This document shows, in pieces, positions 24,326 through 32,535 of a stretch of 40,476 nt of DNA (positions within the stretch are counted from its first letter, which is position 1; every line of letters starts with the position of its first letter). Made by a program: the position numbers and the translations under genes. Source of the stretch: Rubellimicrobium sp. (lineage in GTDB: Bacteria; Pseudomonadota; Alphaproteobacteria; Rhodobacterales; Rhodobacteraceae); the NCBI GenBank assembly GCA_020852925.1, contig JADYZU010000057.1:1-40476 (forward strand), in the 5' to 3' direction. The notes under the pieces were generated by a model. The model was not told the origin of the DNA. It saw only the letters and a list, made by a program, of their open reading frames with translations, and did not search any database.

Positions 24326-25511
24326 GACGGCGCTCCTCGCGCCCGAGGGCCTCTTTCTCGTGGCGGTGCCCGGCCTCGAGGCGGTGCTGGCCGAAGAGGC
24401 GGCGGCACAGGGCTTTGCCGCGCCCAGTGTGGTGCCGGGCGGTGTGACCATCGCCGGCGGCTGGGACGAGGTGTGGCGCGCGAACCTGGTCCTGCGCACG
24501 GCCAGCCGCGTGCTGGTGCGGGTCGGATCGTTCCGGGCGCTGCATCTGGCGCAACTCGACAAGCGGGCGCGGCGCTTTGCCTGGGGCGCGGTGCTGCGGC
24601 CCGATGTGCCGGTCCATGTCGAGGCCACCTGCCACGCCAGCCGCATCTACCACGCCGGCGCCGCCGCCGAACGGGTGGCGCGCGCCATTGCCGAGGAACT
24701 GGGCGCCCCGCTGGCCGGCCCCGGCGAGGGGGTGGTGGCGGTGAAGGTCAGGATCGACGACGATCTCGTGACCCTCAGCATCGACACGTCGGGCGCGGGG
24801 CTGCACAAGCGCGGCTTTCGCACCGAGGTCGCCAAGGCCCCGCTGCGCGAGACGCTGGCCGCGGCCTTTCTGCGGCAATGCGGCCACGACGGCAGCGGGC
24901 CGGTGGTCGATCCGATGTGCGGATCGGGCACCTTCGTGATCGAGGCGGCGGAAATCGCGCTGGGCCTGGTGCCCGGGCGGGGCCGGGCCTTTGCCTTTGA
25001 ACTGCTGGCGGGGTTCGACGCCGCGCGCTGGGCCGGGCTGCGCGACGCGGCGGCGGCAGAGGCGGCGGCGGCGACGACTGCAGAGGCTGCGGCAGCGGAA
25101 ATCCCCCCGGGGCCGGTGCGGTTTCACGGATCGGACCGCGATTCGGGCGCGGTGGCGATGGCCACGCGCAACGCCGCGCGCGCCGGGGTCGGCGCGGTCT
25201 GTGCCTTCGAGCGGCGCGCGATCTCGGACCTGAGCCCGCCCGAGGGGCCGGCGGGCCTGGTCATCGTCAACCCGCCCTGGGGCACGAGGATCGGCGAGAG
25301 GAAGGCCCTGTTCGGGCTGCACGCGGCCTTTGGCCAGGTGATGCGGGCGCGCTTTGCCGGCTGGCGCGTGGGCATCGTCACGCCCGACGGCGGCCTTGCG
25401 CGGGCGACCGGCCTGCCGTTCCTGCCGCAGCTGCCCCCCGTCGCGCATGGCGGGCAGCGCCTGACGCTGTGGCGGACCGGCCCCCTGCCCGCCCCCGGTC
25501 AGAGCGTCTGA
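24318..25511 (+). CDS. THUMP-domain class I SAM-dependent RNA methyltransferase (RlmL N-domain/Trm14-like)
   Basis: 397 residues. N-terminal ferredoxin-like plus THUMP region (FLVAVPGLEAVLAEEAA, RIYHAGAAAERVARAIAEELG, VAVKVRIDDDLVTLSIDTSG) is followed by a Rossmann methyltransferase: DPMCGSGTFVIEAAEIA for SAM binding, GSDRDSGAVAMATRNA, and NPPWGTRIG as the N2-guanine/N6-adenine type active motif. Likely makes m2G in 23S rRNA or tRNA. An Ala-rich linker (AAAAEAAAATTAEAAAAE) is inserted between motifs. It overlaps the nagA stop by 8 bases, so a housekeeping gene is tied to a sugar operon. Its last 13 bases overlap the convergent TerB gene. Confidence 0.9.
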   Translation: MAETALLAPEGLFLVAVPGLEAVLAEEAAAQGFAAPSVVPGGVTIAGGWDEVWRANLVLRTASRVLVRVGSFRALHLAQLDKRARRFAWGAVLRPDVPVHVEATCHASRIYHAGAAAERVARAIAEELGAPLAGPGEGVVAVKVRIDDDLVTLSIDTSGAGLHKRGFRTEVAKAPLRETLAAAFLRQCGHDGSGPVVDPMCGSGTFVIEAAEIALGLVPGRGRAFAFELLAGFDAARWAGLRDAAAAEAAAATTAEAAAAEIPPGPVRFHGSDRDSGAVAMATRNAARAGVGAVCAFERRAISDLSPPEGPAGLVIVNPPWGTRIGERKALFGLHAAFGQVMRARFAGWRVGIVTPDGGLARATGLPFLPQLPPVAHGGQRLTLWRTGPLPAPGQSV

Positions 25512-25918
25512 TACCGCGCCCGCGCGCCGCGTTCGATGGCGGCGGCGGCCAGACGGTCGATCGCCAGTTCCTCGCGCACCTCGACCAGCATGCGGCCCTC
25601 GAGCTCGCTCACCCGCCCGTCCGAGGCGGCCACGTCGCAGGCCAGCGCATAGGCCGTCTCGTGCAGGCGCTCGGGCAGCGCCTCGCGGATCAGGCCGAAC
25701 AGCGCATCAAGCCCGTCCTCCTGCTCCATCAGGTCAAAGATGGTGCGGTTCAGCCGGTGCAGGCGGTCCGTGTCGTAATCGGCGAAGATCGGCAGATTGT
25801 TGATGATGTTCTGGATCTGCACGAGTTCGGCCGTGCGGATGTTCTCGTCGGCGATGGTGACGCCCATCATCACGGCGATCAGGGCATCCTGCACGGTCAG
25901 GGCGGGGGTTTCGGACAT
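25499..25918 (-). CDS. TerB-family tellurite-resistance-like protein
   Basis: 139 residues, all-helical. TerB-like features: TVQDALIAVMMGVTIADENIRTAELVQIQNII with acidic metal-site residues, and a second half with YALACDVAASDGRVSELEGRML. Such proteins bind divalent metal ions; a link to tellurite is by family name only, with no ter cluster here. GAGGAG is 6 bases before the ATG. Its 3' end overlaps the 3' end of the methyltransferase gene on the other strand by 13 bases, leaving no room for a terminator. Divergent from lysS. Confidence 0.87.
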   Translation of the reverse strand: MSETPALTVQDALIAVMMGVTIADENIRTAELVQIQNIINNLPIFADYDTDRLHRLNRTIFDLMEQEDGLDALFGLIREALPERLHETAYALACDVAASDGRVSELEGRMLVEVREELAIDRLAAAAIERGARARYQTL

Positions 25919-25947
25919 AGGGTTCTCCTCAGGGTCTGCCCGTTTTA

Positions 25948-25976
25948 TTGACGCCCCCCCCGCACCGCAATAGGGA
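25948..25976 (+). promoter_or_regulatory. Possible promoter of lysS
   Basis: TTGACG (25948-25953), 17-base spacer, TAGGGA (25971-25976). The -35 is a good match for alphaproteobacterial sigma-70 promoters and the -10 is poor. It lies about 45 bases before the lysS ATG in the divergent region with the TerB-like gene. Confidence 0.35.
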
Positions 25977-26021
25977 GGGCGGGCCGGGGCGGGCCGGCAG
26001 GTTCAGGCGGACGGGACGGAC

Positions 26022-27605
26022 ATGGCGGATCTGCGCAGACTGGCGATGGAATCGAAGGCCTGGCCGTTCGAGGAGGCGCGCGCGCTCCTGCGCCGCTACG
26101 AGGCGGGACCGCCCGCCAAGGGGCATGTCCTGTTCGAGACCGGCTATGGCCCCTCGGGCCTGCCGCATATCGGCACCTTCGGCGAGGTGCTGCGCACCAC
26201 CATGATCCGCCGGGCGTTCGAGCTGCTCTCGGACATTCCGACCCGGCTCATCGTGTTTTCGGACGATCTCGACGGGATGCGCAAGGTGCCCGAGAACGTG
26301 CCGAATCCCGCCATGCTGCGCGAACACCTGCAACGGCCGCTGACCTCGGTTCCCGATCCCTTTGGCGAATACGACAGTTTCGGCGCCCACAACAACGCGA
26401 TGCTGCGCCGGTTCCTCGACACCTTCGGCTTTGACTACGAGTTCATCTCGGCCACGGATTTCTATCGTTCGGGCCGGTTCGACCCGACGCTGCGCCGCGC
26501 GGCCGAGACCTATGACGACATCATGCGCATCATGCTGGCCTCGCTGCGCGAGGAACGCCAGCAGACCTATTCCTGCTTCCTGCCGATCCACCCGGAAACC
26601 GGCCGCGTCCTCTATGTGCCGATGAAGGAGGTGAACGCGACAGAGGGCACCATCACCTTCGACGACGAGGAGGGCCGCGAATGGACCCTGCCCGTCACCG
26701 GCGGGCAGGTGAAGCTGCAATGGAAGCCCGATTTCGGCGCCCGCTGGGCCGCGCTGGGCGTCGATTTCGAGATGTATGGCAAGGACCACGCCTCGAACAC
26801 GCCGATCTACGACGGGATCTGCCGCACCCTTGGCGGACGGGCGCCCGAACATTTCGTCTATGAACTGTTCCTCGACGAATTCGGGCAGAAGATATCCAAG
26901 TCCAAGGGCAACGGCCTGACCATCGACGAATGGCTGACCTATGCCGCGACCGACAGCCTGTCCTATTTCATGTATCAGAAGCCCCGCACGGCCAAGCGGC
27001 TGCACTGGGACGTGATCCCGCGCGCGGTGGACGAATACCACCAGCAGGCGCGCGCCTTTGGCGGGCAGGACGCGGCGGCGCAACTGGCCAATCCGGTCTG
27101 GCACATCCACGGCGGCAAGGTGCCTGCAAGCACGCTGACCGTGCCGTTCGCGGTGCTTCTGAACCTCGCCGCCGTCTCGGGGGCCGAGGACCGGGCGGTG
27201 CTGTGGAAATACCTCTCGCGCCATGCGCCGGGCACCTCGCCGGAAACGCATCCCGATCTCGACCGGGCGGCGGGATACGCCGTGCGCTACTTCAACGACC
27301 GGGTGAAACCGCTGCGCAGCTACCGCCTGCCCGATGCGCGCGAACGCGCGGCGATGGCCGACCTGGCGCAGCGCCTTGCCGCCCACGACGGCGCGGCCGA
27401 GGCCGAGGCGCTTCAGACCATCGTCTATGCCGTGGGCAAGGACCACGGGTTCGAGCCGCTGCGCGACTGGTTCCGCGCGCTTTACGAAGTGCTGCTGGGT
27501 GCCCCGGACGGGCCGCGCTTTGGCGCCTTTGCCGCGATCTATGGCATCGAGGAAACCGTGGCGCTGATCGGGCGCGCGCTCGAGGGTGGCCTCGCAGCCC
27601 CGTGA
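26022..27605 (+). CDS. lysS: Lysyl-tRNA synthetase, class I
   Basis: 527 residues. It charges tRNA-Lys. It is a class I enzyme (archaeal-type, common in Alphaproteobacteria), not the class II LysRS: HIGH-like [10 protein letters not shown] (about 47-54), the KMSKS-like KISKSKGN (about 290-297), and [27 protein letters not shown] and [20 protein letters not shown]. The C-terminal helical domain ends [21 protein letters not shown] 26022 is used; an in-frame ATG at 26046 is possible. The next gene starts with GTG overlapping its stop (GTGA). Three lysine-pathway genes (dapB, dapE, dapD) occur elsewhere in the window. Confidence 0.95.
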   Translation: MADLRRLAMESKAWPFEEARALLRRYEAGPPAKGHVLFETGYGPSGLPHIGTFGEVLRTTMIRRAFELLSDIPTRLIVFSDDLDGMRKVPENVPNPAMLREHLQRPLTSVPDPFGEYDSFGAHNNAMLRRFLDTFGFDYEFISATDFYRSGRFDPTLRRAAETYDDIMRIMLASLREERQQTYSCFLPIHPETGRVLYVPMKEVNATEGTITFDDEEGREWTLPVTGGQVKLQWKPDFGARWAALGVDFEMYGKDHASNTPIYDGICRTLGGRAPEHFVYELFLDEFGQKISKSKGNGLTIDEWLTYAATDSLSYFMYQKPRTAKRLHWDVIPRAVDEYHQQARAFGGQDAAAQLANPVWHIHGGKVPASTLTVPFAVLLNLAAVSGAEDRAVLWKYLSRHAPGTSPETHPDLDRAAGYAVRYFNDRVKPLRSYRLPDARERAAMADLAQRLAAHDGAAEAEALQTIVYAVGKDHGFEPLRDWFRALYEVLLGAPDGPRFGAFAAIYGIEETVALIGRALEGGLAAP

Positions 27606-27982
27606 AACAGGTGGCGCGGCAGTTGTGGCTTGCGCTCGGGGTGGTGGCTCTGGTCGTGGGCATCATCGGGATCGCGGTGCCGCTGTTGCCGACGACGCCG
27701 CTGCTGCTGCTGGCGGCGCTGTCGTTCGGGCGGTCGTCGCCACGGCTGGCGCGCTGGCTTCTGCGGCATCCGCGCCTTGGCCCGCCGATCCGCGACTGGC
27801 GCGCGCATGGGGTGATCCGGCCGGGGGCCAAGCGGCTCGTGCTGCTGGCGGTGGCGCTGTCGCTCGGGGGATCGGCGGCGCTGGGCATCCGCTGGTGGGC
27901 GCTGGCGGTGCAGGCGGTGATCCTCGGGCTGGTGCTGGCCTTTGTCCTGACCCGGCCCGGCACGCCCGCGCGCAGGCCCTGA
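27602..27982 (+). CDS. DUF454 (YbaN-like) inner-membrane protein
   Basis: 126 residues from the GTG overlapping the lysS stop. Two N-terminal membrane segments ([26 protein letters not shown]) with the family motif [23 protein letters not shown], then [17 protein letters not shown] and further membrane segments ([38 protein letters not shown]). Function unknown. Translational coupling to lysS is clear from the overlap. The 3' end runs into a tandem repeat of 15-base units. Confidence 0.85.
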   Translation: MKQVARQLWLALGVVALVVGIIGIAVPLLPTTPLLLLAALSFGRSSPRLARWLLRHPRLGPPIRDWRAHGVIRPGAKRLVLLAVALSLGGSAALGIRWWALAVQAVILGLVLAFVLTRPGTPARRP

Positions 27983-28035
27983 GCCCGCCCGCCCCGAGCC
28001 CGCCCGCCCTGACCCGCCTGCCCTGACGCGCCGCC
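27979..28035 (+). repeat. Decaying tandem repeat of about 15 bp
   Basis: CTGAGCCCGCCCGCC, CCGAGCCCGCCCGCC, CTGACCCGCCTGCC and CTGACGCGCCGCC at 27979, 27994, 28009 and 28023, starting in the DUF454 stop codon. No coding role is seen. The rest of the gap to 28156 has only a ribosome site for the next gene. Confidence 0.75.
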
Positions 28036-28156
28036 CTCAGGCCCGTTGCGCCCGCGCCCTGTGCGGCGCGCGCCGCCCTCAGCGCCGGTTTACCCCTTCC
28101 CGCTACCCCTGTCCCGCAACCGGGCGGCCCCGGCCGCGACAGGAAAGGGATATTCC

Positions 28157-30445
28157 ATGAACAAGGCGATCACGGACGGTCTGGTGCTCATGCCCGCGCC
28201 CTTCGCGGCGGGGCTTGCCGCCTGGTCCAGCGGCGACGGCACGCCCGGATCCGACACCTATGCGGGCGCGGGGGGCGGTGTCCTTGTGCCGGCGGATCAG
28301 GATTTCGGCGCCTGCCTGGAGATCGTCAAGACCGCCTCGGTGCAGAAGATCCGCTTCATGGGCGACACGCCGATCCTGCCGGGCTGCTATCTGCGCGTGA
28401 CGGCGCGGGTCAAGGCGGTGGCGGGCGCGCTGCCTTCGGTGCGCATCGCCGGCTGGGCCGGAACCGGCGCGGCCACGCCGCTGGCGGGGGTCGTGACCCA
28501 GGGCCCGGCGCGCGCGCTCACCACCTACGGCGAGGTGGTCGAGGTCAGCGCGATCATCGGCACCGGCCAGCGCGGCGGTGTGGACATGGTCTGGAGCGGG
28601 GCCACGCTGGGGCATCTGGGCCTTGACTTCACCGGGGCGAGCGGCGGCGTCCTGCGCATCGACGACATCGTGATCGAGGACATCACCGGCGCCTTCCTGC
28701 GCGACATGCTGGCCCAGATCGACGTGCGCGACCATGACGCCAGGGGAGACGGCGTGACCGACGACACCGCCGCCTTCAACGCCGCCGACACCGCCGCGCA
28801 AGGGCGCACCATCCTCGTGCCCGCCGGCACCTACCGCCTGGCCGGCAATGTCACCTTGCGCAACCGCGTCCGGTTCGAGGGCACCGTCACCCAGGGGCCG
28901 GAGGCGTGGTTCATCCTTCAGAAGAATTTCGACTTCCCCTCCTACGTCGATGCCTTCGGCGACGAGGAGACCGCCTTCAGGAAGGCGTTCCAGGCACTGC
29001 TGAACTTTGCCGACCACGACGGCCTCGACCTGTGCGGGCGGCGCATCGGCCTTTCGGGACCGGTGGACATGCAGGGTTGCGACCCGTCGAAAACCGCCTT
29101 CGCCACGCGCCGCGTCATCCGCAACGGACAGTTCCAGGCCCTCGACAGTCCGGCATGGAATGACACGGTGGTGACATCGCAGGCGACCTATGCCGCGGCG
29201 AACCCGCGCCAGCTGACCGCGGTGGCCAATGTCGCCAATATCGAGGTGGGCAGCCTTGTGACCGGGGCGGGAGTCGGGCGCGAGGTCTACGTGACCGAGG
29301 TGAACCTTGCGCAGGCGCGCGTCACGCTCTCGGCCGAACTTTACGATGCCGAGGGCACGCAGGTCTACACCTTCCGCCGCTTCCGCTATCTGCTGGATTT
29401 CTCGGGGTTCTCGTCCCTCTCGAGTTTCATCCTCGCCGATATCGAGTTCTTCTGCGAGGGCCGGGCCAGCGCGGTCATGCTGGCGCGGCAGGGGATCGCC
29501 TTCGCCGTGCGCGACTGCTTCTTCACGAGACCCAAGGACCGCGCCATCACCTCGATCGGGATCGGCTGTCAGGGGATGCTGATCGACCGTTGCCAGTTCC
29601 TGTCGAACGAACAGGGCCTTGCGGTGAACGCGCGCACCTCCGTGGCCTTCAACGCCAATGCGAACGACACCAAGATCCGCGACAACCGCGTGGTGATGTG
29701 GAAGCATTTCTGCGTCCTGGCCGGCAGCGGCCATGTCATCGCCGGCAACCACTGGTTCCACGGCGACAGCACGAATGCCGGGGTGCGCAAGGGCGGGATC
29801 ATCCTGACCTCGCCCAACGTCAAGACCATGATCACCGGCAACTACATCGACAACAACTTCATCGAATGGACCAACGAACACGACGCGACCCCCGCCCTTG
29901 GCGCGCAGTTCAGCTTTGGCGGGCTTACCATCACGGGGAACATCCTGACCGTGAACGACGTGGCGCCCTGGTTCAACTGGCTGGTGATCAAGCCGCACGG
30001 CCCCGGCCATTACATCCATGGCCTGACCGTGATGGGCAACGTGTTCCGCTCGCTCAACGGGTTCATCGACCGGGTGGAGCAGGTCGATACCAGCATCGCC
30101 GATCTCGACTACGGCAAGATGCGCAACATCACCTTCGCCGGCAACGTGTTCCACGGGGTAAGCCAGGAGGTGCGCAACCCGCTGCCGGTGGTCCATGCCC
30201 AGGCCACGGCCGACCGCATCTGGGTGGTGGACAGCGGCACCGGGCTACCGTTCCTCGGGCGGGCGCGCACGATCGAATCGGTGGTGCCCCAGGGGGCGAT
30301 CCGCAACGGCGCGAACCAGCCGATCTACGAGAACCCCTATGTCGAACCCGAATACGGCGCGACGAAGCGCCAGTTCCGCGTGATCTTTGCCAGCCCCTGC
30401 ACCGGCACGCTGCGCGCGCAGGTGCGGATGGACAATCCGCTGTGA
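28157..30445 (+). CDS. Large right-handed beta-helix protein (pectate-lyase-3/GH28-related)
   Basis: 762 residues. The start ATG 28157 has AAGGGA 6 bases upstream. An N-terminal domain (about 1-185) resembles a carbohydrate-binding or capping beta domain. Then comes the pectate-lyase-3 opening DVRDHDARGDGVTDDTAAFNAA, with VPAGTYRLAGNVTLRNRVRFEG. A long series of beta-helix coils follows (IGIGCQGMLIDRCQFLSNEQ, KIRDNRVVMWKHF, VIAGNHWFHGDS, MITGNYIDNNFIEW, LTITGNILTVND, LTVMGNVFRSLNG, ITFAGNVFHGVS). No signal peptide is seen, so export would need another route. The build resembles polysaccharide lyases and phage tailspikes. Substrate unknown. No phage genes are nearby. Confidence 0.88.
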   Translation: MNKAITDGLVLMPAPFAAGLAAWSSGDGTPGSDTYAGAGGGVLVPADQDFGACLEIVKTASVQKIRFMGDTPILPGCYLRVTARVKAVAGALPSVRIAGWAGTGAATPLAGVVTQGPARALTTYGEVVEVSAIIGTGQRGGVDMVWSGATLGHLGLDFTGASGGVLRIDDIVIEDITGAFLRDMLAQIDVRDHDARGDGVTDDTAAFNAADTAAQGRTILVPAGTYRLAGNVTLRNRVRFEGTVTQGPEAWFILQKNFDFPSYVDAFGDEETAFRKAFQALLNFADHDGLDLCGRRIGLSGPVDMQGCDPSKTAFATRRVIRNGQFQALDSPAWNDTVVTSQATYAAANPRQLTAVANVANIEVGSLVTGAGVGREVYVTEVNLAQARVTLSAELYDAEGTQVYTFRRFRYLLDFSGFSSLSSFILADIEFFCEGRASAVMLARQGIAFAVRDCFFTRPKDRAITSIGIGCQGMLIDRCQFLSNEQGLAVNARTSVAFNANANDTKIRDNRVVMWKHFCVLAGSGHVIAGNHWFHGDSTNAGVRKGGIILTSPNVKTMITGNYIDNNFIEWTNEHDATPALGAQFSFGGLTITGNILTVNDVAPWFNWLVIKPHGPGHYIHGLTVMGNVFRSLNGFIDRVEQVDTSIADLDYGKMRNITFAGNVFHGVSQEVRNPLPVVHAQATADRIWVVDSGTGLPFLGRARTIESVVPQGAIRNGANQPIYENPYVEPEYGATKRQFRVIFASPCTGTLRAQVRMDNPL

Positions 30446-30480
30446 TTCCCGCCGCATCGCGCATCCCCCCTTGACGGGGG

Positions 30481-30513
30481 CGCGGGCCGCGGTTGACCTG
30501 TGCGCGGCCCGCG
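30481..30513. promoter_or_regulatory. Perfect 11-bp inverted repeat before the cyclase gene
   Basis: CGCGGGCCGCG (30481-30491), 11-base spacer, CGCGGCCCGCG (30503-30513). The spacer holds TTGACC, and a second TTGACG is at 30471-30476 inside a C5/G5 pair. It lies 36 bases past the beta-helix stop and 37 bases before the cyclase ATG. Terminator of the former or operator of the latter; no T tract. Confidence 0.5.
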
Positions 30514-30550
30514 CATCCGCGCGCGCCTGACCACATAGGGAGGATCGACC

Positions 30551-31372
30551 ATGTGCAATGCCTGCATCATGGAGGGCGTGAAACGCGAGATGCTGTCGCG
30601 CCGCCAGCTTTTCACCGGCGCCGGCGCCGCCGCCGTCACCGCGACCGCCGTCGCCTCGGGCATCCTGAGCGCGAAGCCCGCGCTGGCGCAGGCCTCGGGC
30701 CGGGTCGTGGACCTGACCCATGTGTTCGACCCCCAGTTCCCGACCTTCGACGGCAAGCCCGGGATCGAGATGGAATGGGCGGTGAAGTTCGAGGAATCGG
30801 GCTACCAGCTCTACAAGGTCAGCTATTTCGAACATTCGGGCACGCATATGGACGTGCCGCTGCACTTCAGCCAGGACGGCGCCTCGGTCGATCAGCTCGA
30901 CCCCGGTCAGCTCATCGCGCCGCTGTGCGTGGTCGACATCACCGCCAAGGCGGCCGAGGATGCGAATGCCATGCTCGAGGCCGAGGACATCGAGGCCTGG
31001 GTGTCCGCGAACGGCGACATCCCCGCCGGCGCCTGCGTCGCCATGCATTCGGGCTGGGCCGCGCGCGTGGGCGACACCTCGTATCGCACCGATGCCGACG
31101 GCAACTTTGCCTTCCCCGGCTTCGCCAAATCCGCGACCGACCTGCTGGCCGAGATCGGCGCCGCCTCGATCGCGGTGGACACGCTCAGCCTTGACCCCGG
31201 CAATTCGCCCGATTTCGCCGTGCATTACTCGTGGCTGCCCTCGGGGCATTTCGGGATCGAGAACGTGAAGAACCTCGACCAGATGCCGGCCAGGGGGGCG
31301 ACGGTGTTCATCGGCTCGCCCACGCACCGGGGCGGCACCGGCGGGCTTGCGCGGCTGCTGGCGGTCGTGTGA
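30551..31372 (+). CDS. Tat-exported cyclase family protein (kynurenine-formamidase-like fold)
   Basis: 273 residues. The N-terminus MCNACIMEGVKREMLSRRQLFTGAG has a twin-arginine motif (SRRQLF) and a hydrophobic stretch ending AKPALAQA, so Tat export is likely. It is odd in having a cysteine-containing lead (CNAC) before the Tat motif. The mature part carries the cyclase motif HSGTHMDVPLHF (His about 95, 99, Asp 101, His 105), which binds metal in KynB-type amidohydrolases, and a late SPTHRGGTG. Substrate unknown. GGGAGG precedes the start. The stop overlaps the next start (TGATG), so it is paired with a CMD/AhpD-like protein. Confidence 0.9.
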   Translation: MCNACIMEGVKREMLSRRQLFTGAGAAAVTATAVASGILSAKPALAQASGRVVDLTHVFDPQFPTFDGKPGIEMEWAVKFEESGYQLYKVSYFEHSGTHMDVPLHFSQDGASVDQLDPGQLIAPLCVVDITAKAAEDANAMLEAEDIEAWVSANGDIPAGACVAMHSGWAARVGDTSYRTDADGNFAFPGFAKSATDLLAEIGAASIAVDTLSLDPGNSPDFAVHYSWLPSGHFGIENVKNLDQMPARGATVFIGSPTHRGGTGGLARLLAVV

Positions 31373-31767
31373 TGGCGACGGTTCCCCGTCTTGACGACGA
31401 CAGCGCGGGCCCCGAGGCCCGCGCGATCTTCGACGACATCCGCGCGAAACGGAACACCGACTACGTCAACAACTTCTGGCGGCATCTGGCCAGCGACCCC
31501 GCGCTGCTGGCCGCGGTGTGGGAGAGGCTCCAGCAGGTGATGGCGCCCGGCGCGCTCGATCCGCTGGTGAAGGAGATGATCTATGTCGCGGTCTCGGTCG
31601 CCAACGGCTGTGACTACTGCATCGCCTCGCATACCGCGGCGGCGCGCGCGCGCGGCATGACCGGGCAGATGCACGGCGAACTTCTGGCCGTCATCGCCAT
31701 GGCCAGCCAGACCAACGCGCTGGCCAAGGCGCTGGCCGTCGAGGTGGACGAGAGGTTCCGTCTCTGA
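31372..31767 (+). CDS. AhpD-like carboxymuconolactone decarboxylase family protein
   Basis: 131 residues, the size of a single CMD domain. The AhpD-like redox site is present: E(x11)CDYCxxxH, with Glu about 68, Cys about 80 and 83, and His about 87 (VANGCDYCIASHTAAARARGM). Likely a cytoplasmic thiol peroxidase or disulfide reductase; a true decarboxylase role is unlikely. No signal peptide, whereas its coupled partner is Tat-exported. TGATG overlap with the cyclase gene implies coupled translation. Confidence 0.9.
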   Translation: MATVPRLDDDSAGPEARAIFDDIRAKRNTDYVNNFWRHLASDPALLAAVWERLQQVMAPGALDPLVKEMIYVAVSVANGCDYCIASHTAAARARGMTGQMHGELLAVIAMASQTNALAKALAVEVDERFRL

Positions 31768-31876
31768 CGCGCGCCGCTCACAAGGTCGTGGCGGGGCGCC
31801 GCATCGCGGCGCGGCGCCCTTGCGGGCCGGGGGCGGCGCAGGCATCCTGAGGGCGATGCCGCCCGGAGGATCCCCG

Positions 31877-32446
31877 ATGCCCGCCCGCCCCCTGCCCGCG
31901 CTTGCCTGCCTTGCCGCGCTTGCGGGCCTGCCGCAGATGGCCACCGCCGAGACCCGCTGCGCCACGCAGGCCGATCTGGCGCAGGGGATCGTCGTCAGCT
32001 ACGCCCACGGCGGGCATGACACCTTCACCGCCGATCCGCGCCGCCCCGGGGCCGTCGTCCTTCAGGGCGAGATGGGCGGGATGAGCCTGGGCACCACGGT
32101 GCTGGGTCAGGGTTACATCTATCTGTCGGCGGTCGGGCCGGGCAACCTCGACGTGAGCTATGATTTCGGCATCCTGCCCGCCGACCTGCCCCGCCCCGTC
32201 CCCGGCGGCACCTGGGAGGGGGTGGCGACCGTCACCGCGAACGGCACCACCTCGACCGAGCGGCAGATCCACCGCTACGGCGCCACCGGGACGCTGAGCG
32301 CGGGCGGCTGCACCTGGGCGCTGATCGAGGTGACGATCGCCTGGCCCGCCGAAGAGGAACGCCTCTACTGGTTTCCCGACCTGGGCATCTCGGTGCGCGC
32401 GGGCGATGCGGTGACGGCGATCACGCCCCTGGCACTCATGCCCTGA
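31877..32446 (+). CDS. Secreted protein of unknown family, paralogue A
   Basis: 189 residues with a Sec signal peptide (MPARPLPALACLAALAGLPQMATA). GGAGG lies 7 bases before ATG 31877. The mature protein has a cysteine near its N-terminus (Cys about 28) and one in SAGGCTW (Cys about 145), probably a disulfide. Landmarks shared with the next gene: ADLAQGIVVSYAHGGHDTF, SYDFGILPADLPRPVPGG, ERQIHRYGA, GGC and FPDLG. I do not recognise the family. Predicted to be mainly beta strand and periplasmic or secreted. A 7-bp hairpin (GCGCCGC-ATC-GCGGCGC, 31796-31812) lies upstream. Confidence 0.85.
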   Translation: MPARPLPALACLAALAGLPQMATAETRCATQADLAQGIVVSYAHGGHDTFTADPRRPGAVVLQGEMGGMSLGTTVLGQGYIYLSAVGPGNLDVSYDFGILPADLPRPVPGGTWEGVATVTANGTTSTERQIHRYGATGTLSAGGCTWALIEVTIAWPAEEERLYWFPDLGISVRAGDAVTAITPLALMP

Positions 32447-32535
32447 GGCACGATTTTCCGCGTGATCGGAGGGGCTTTCGCTGTATGATCGGCCATGCGC
32501 GCAGCGGCGCGGATGCAGGGAACAGGATTGCTGAC

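Noticed and set aside
25499..25918. TerB-like gene as part of a tellurite/stress (ter) cluster
   Set aside because: No terC, terD or terZ homologue nearby; a single TerB-like gene does not make the system.
25929..27446. 505-codon minus-strand frame opposite lysS
   Set aside because: Shadow; lysS has intact class I signatures on the plus strand.
27979..28035. Tandem 15-bp units as a possible CRISPR or origin iteron array
   Set aside because: Units are short, contiguous and decaying with no unique spacers; no cas or replication gene is nearby.
28103..30196. 697-codon minus-strand frame opposite the beta-helix gene
   Set aside because: Antisense shadow; the plus frame has the pectate-lyase-3 signature and a proper ribosome site.
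28157..30445. Beta-helix gene as a prophage tailspike
   Set aside because: No phage structural, lysis or integrase genes adjacent and base composition matches the surroundings.
30465..30480. C5/G5 pair with TTGAC loop as a terminator of the beta-helix gene
   Set aside because: Short stem and no T tract; kept only as part of the regulatory observation at 30465-30513.
31372..31767. True carboxymuconolactone decarboxylase of aromatic catabolism
   Set aside because: The CDYC redox site is AhpD-like and no protocatechuate-pathway gene is present.
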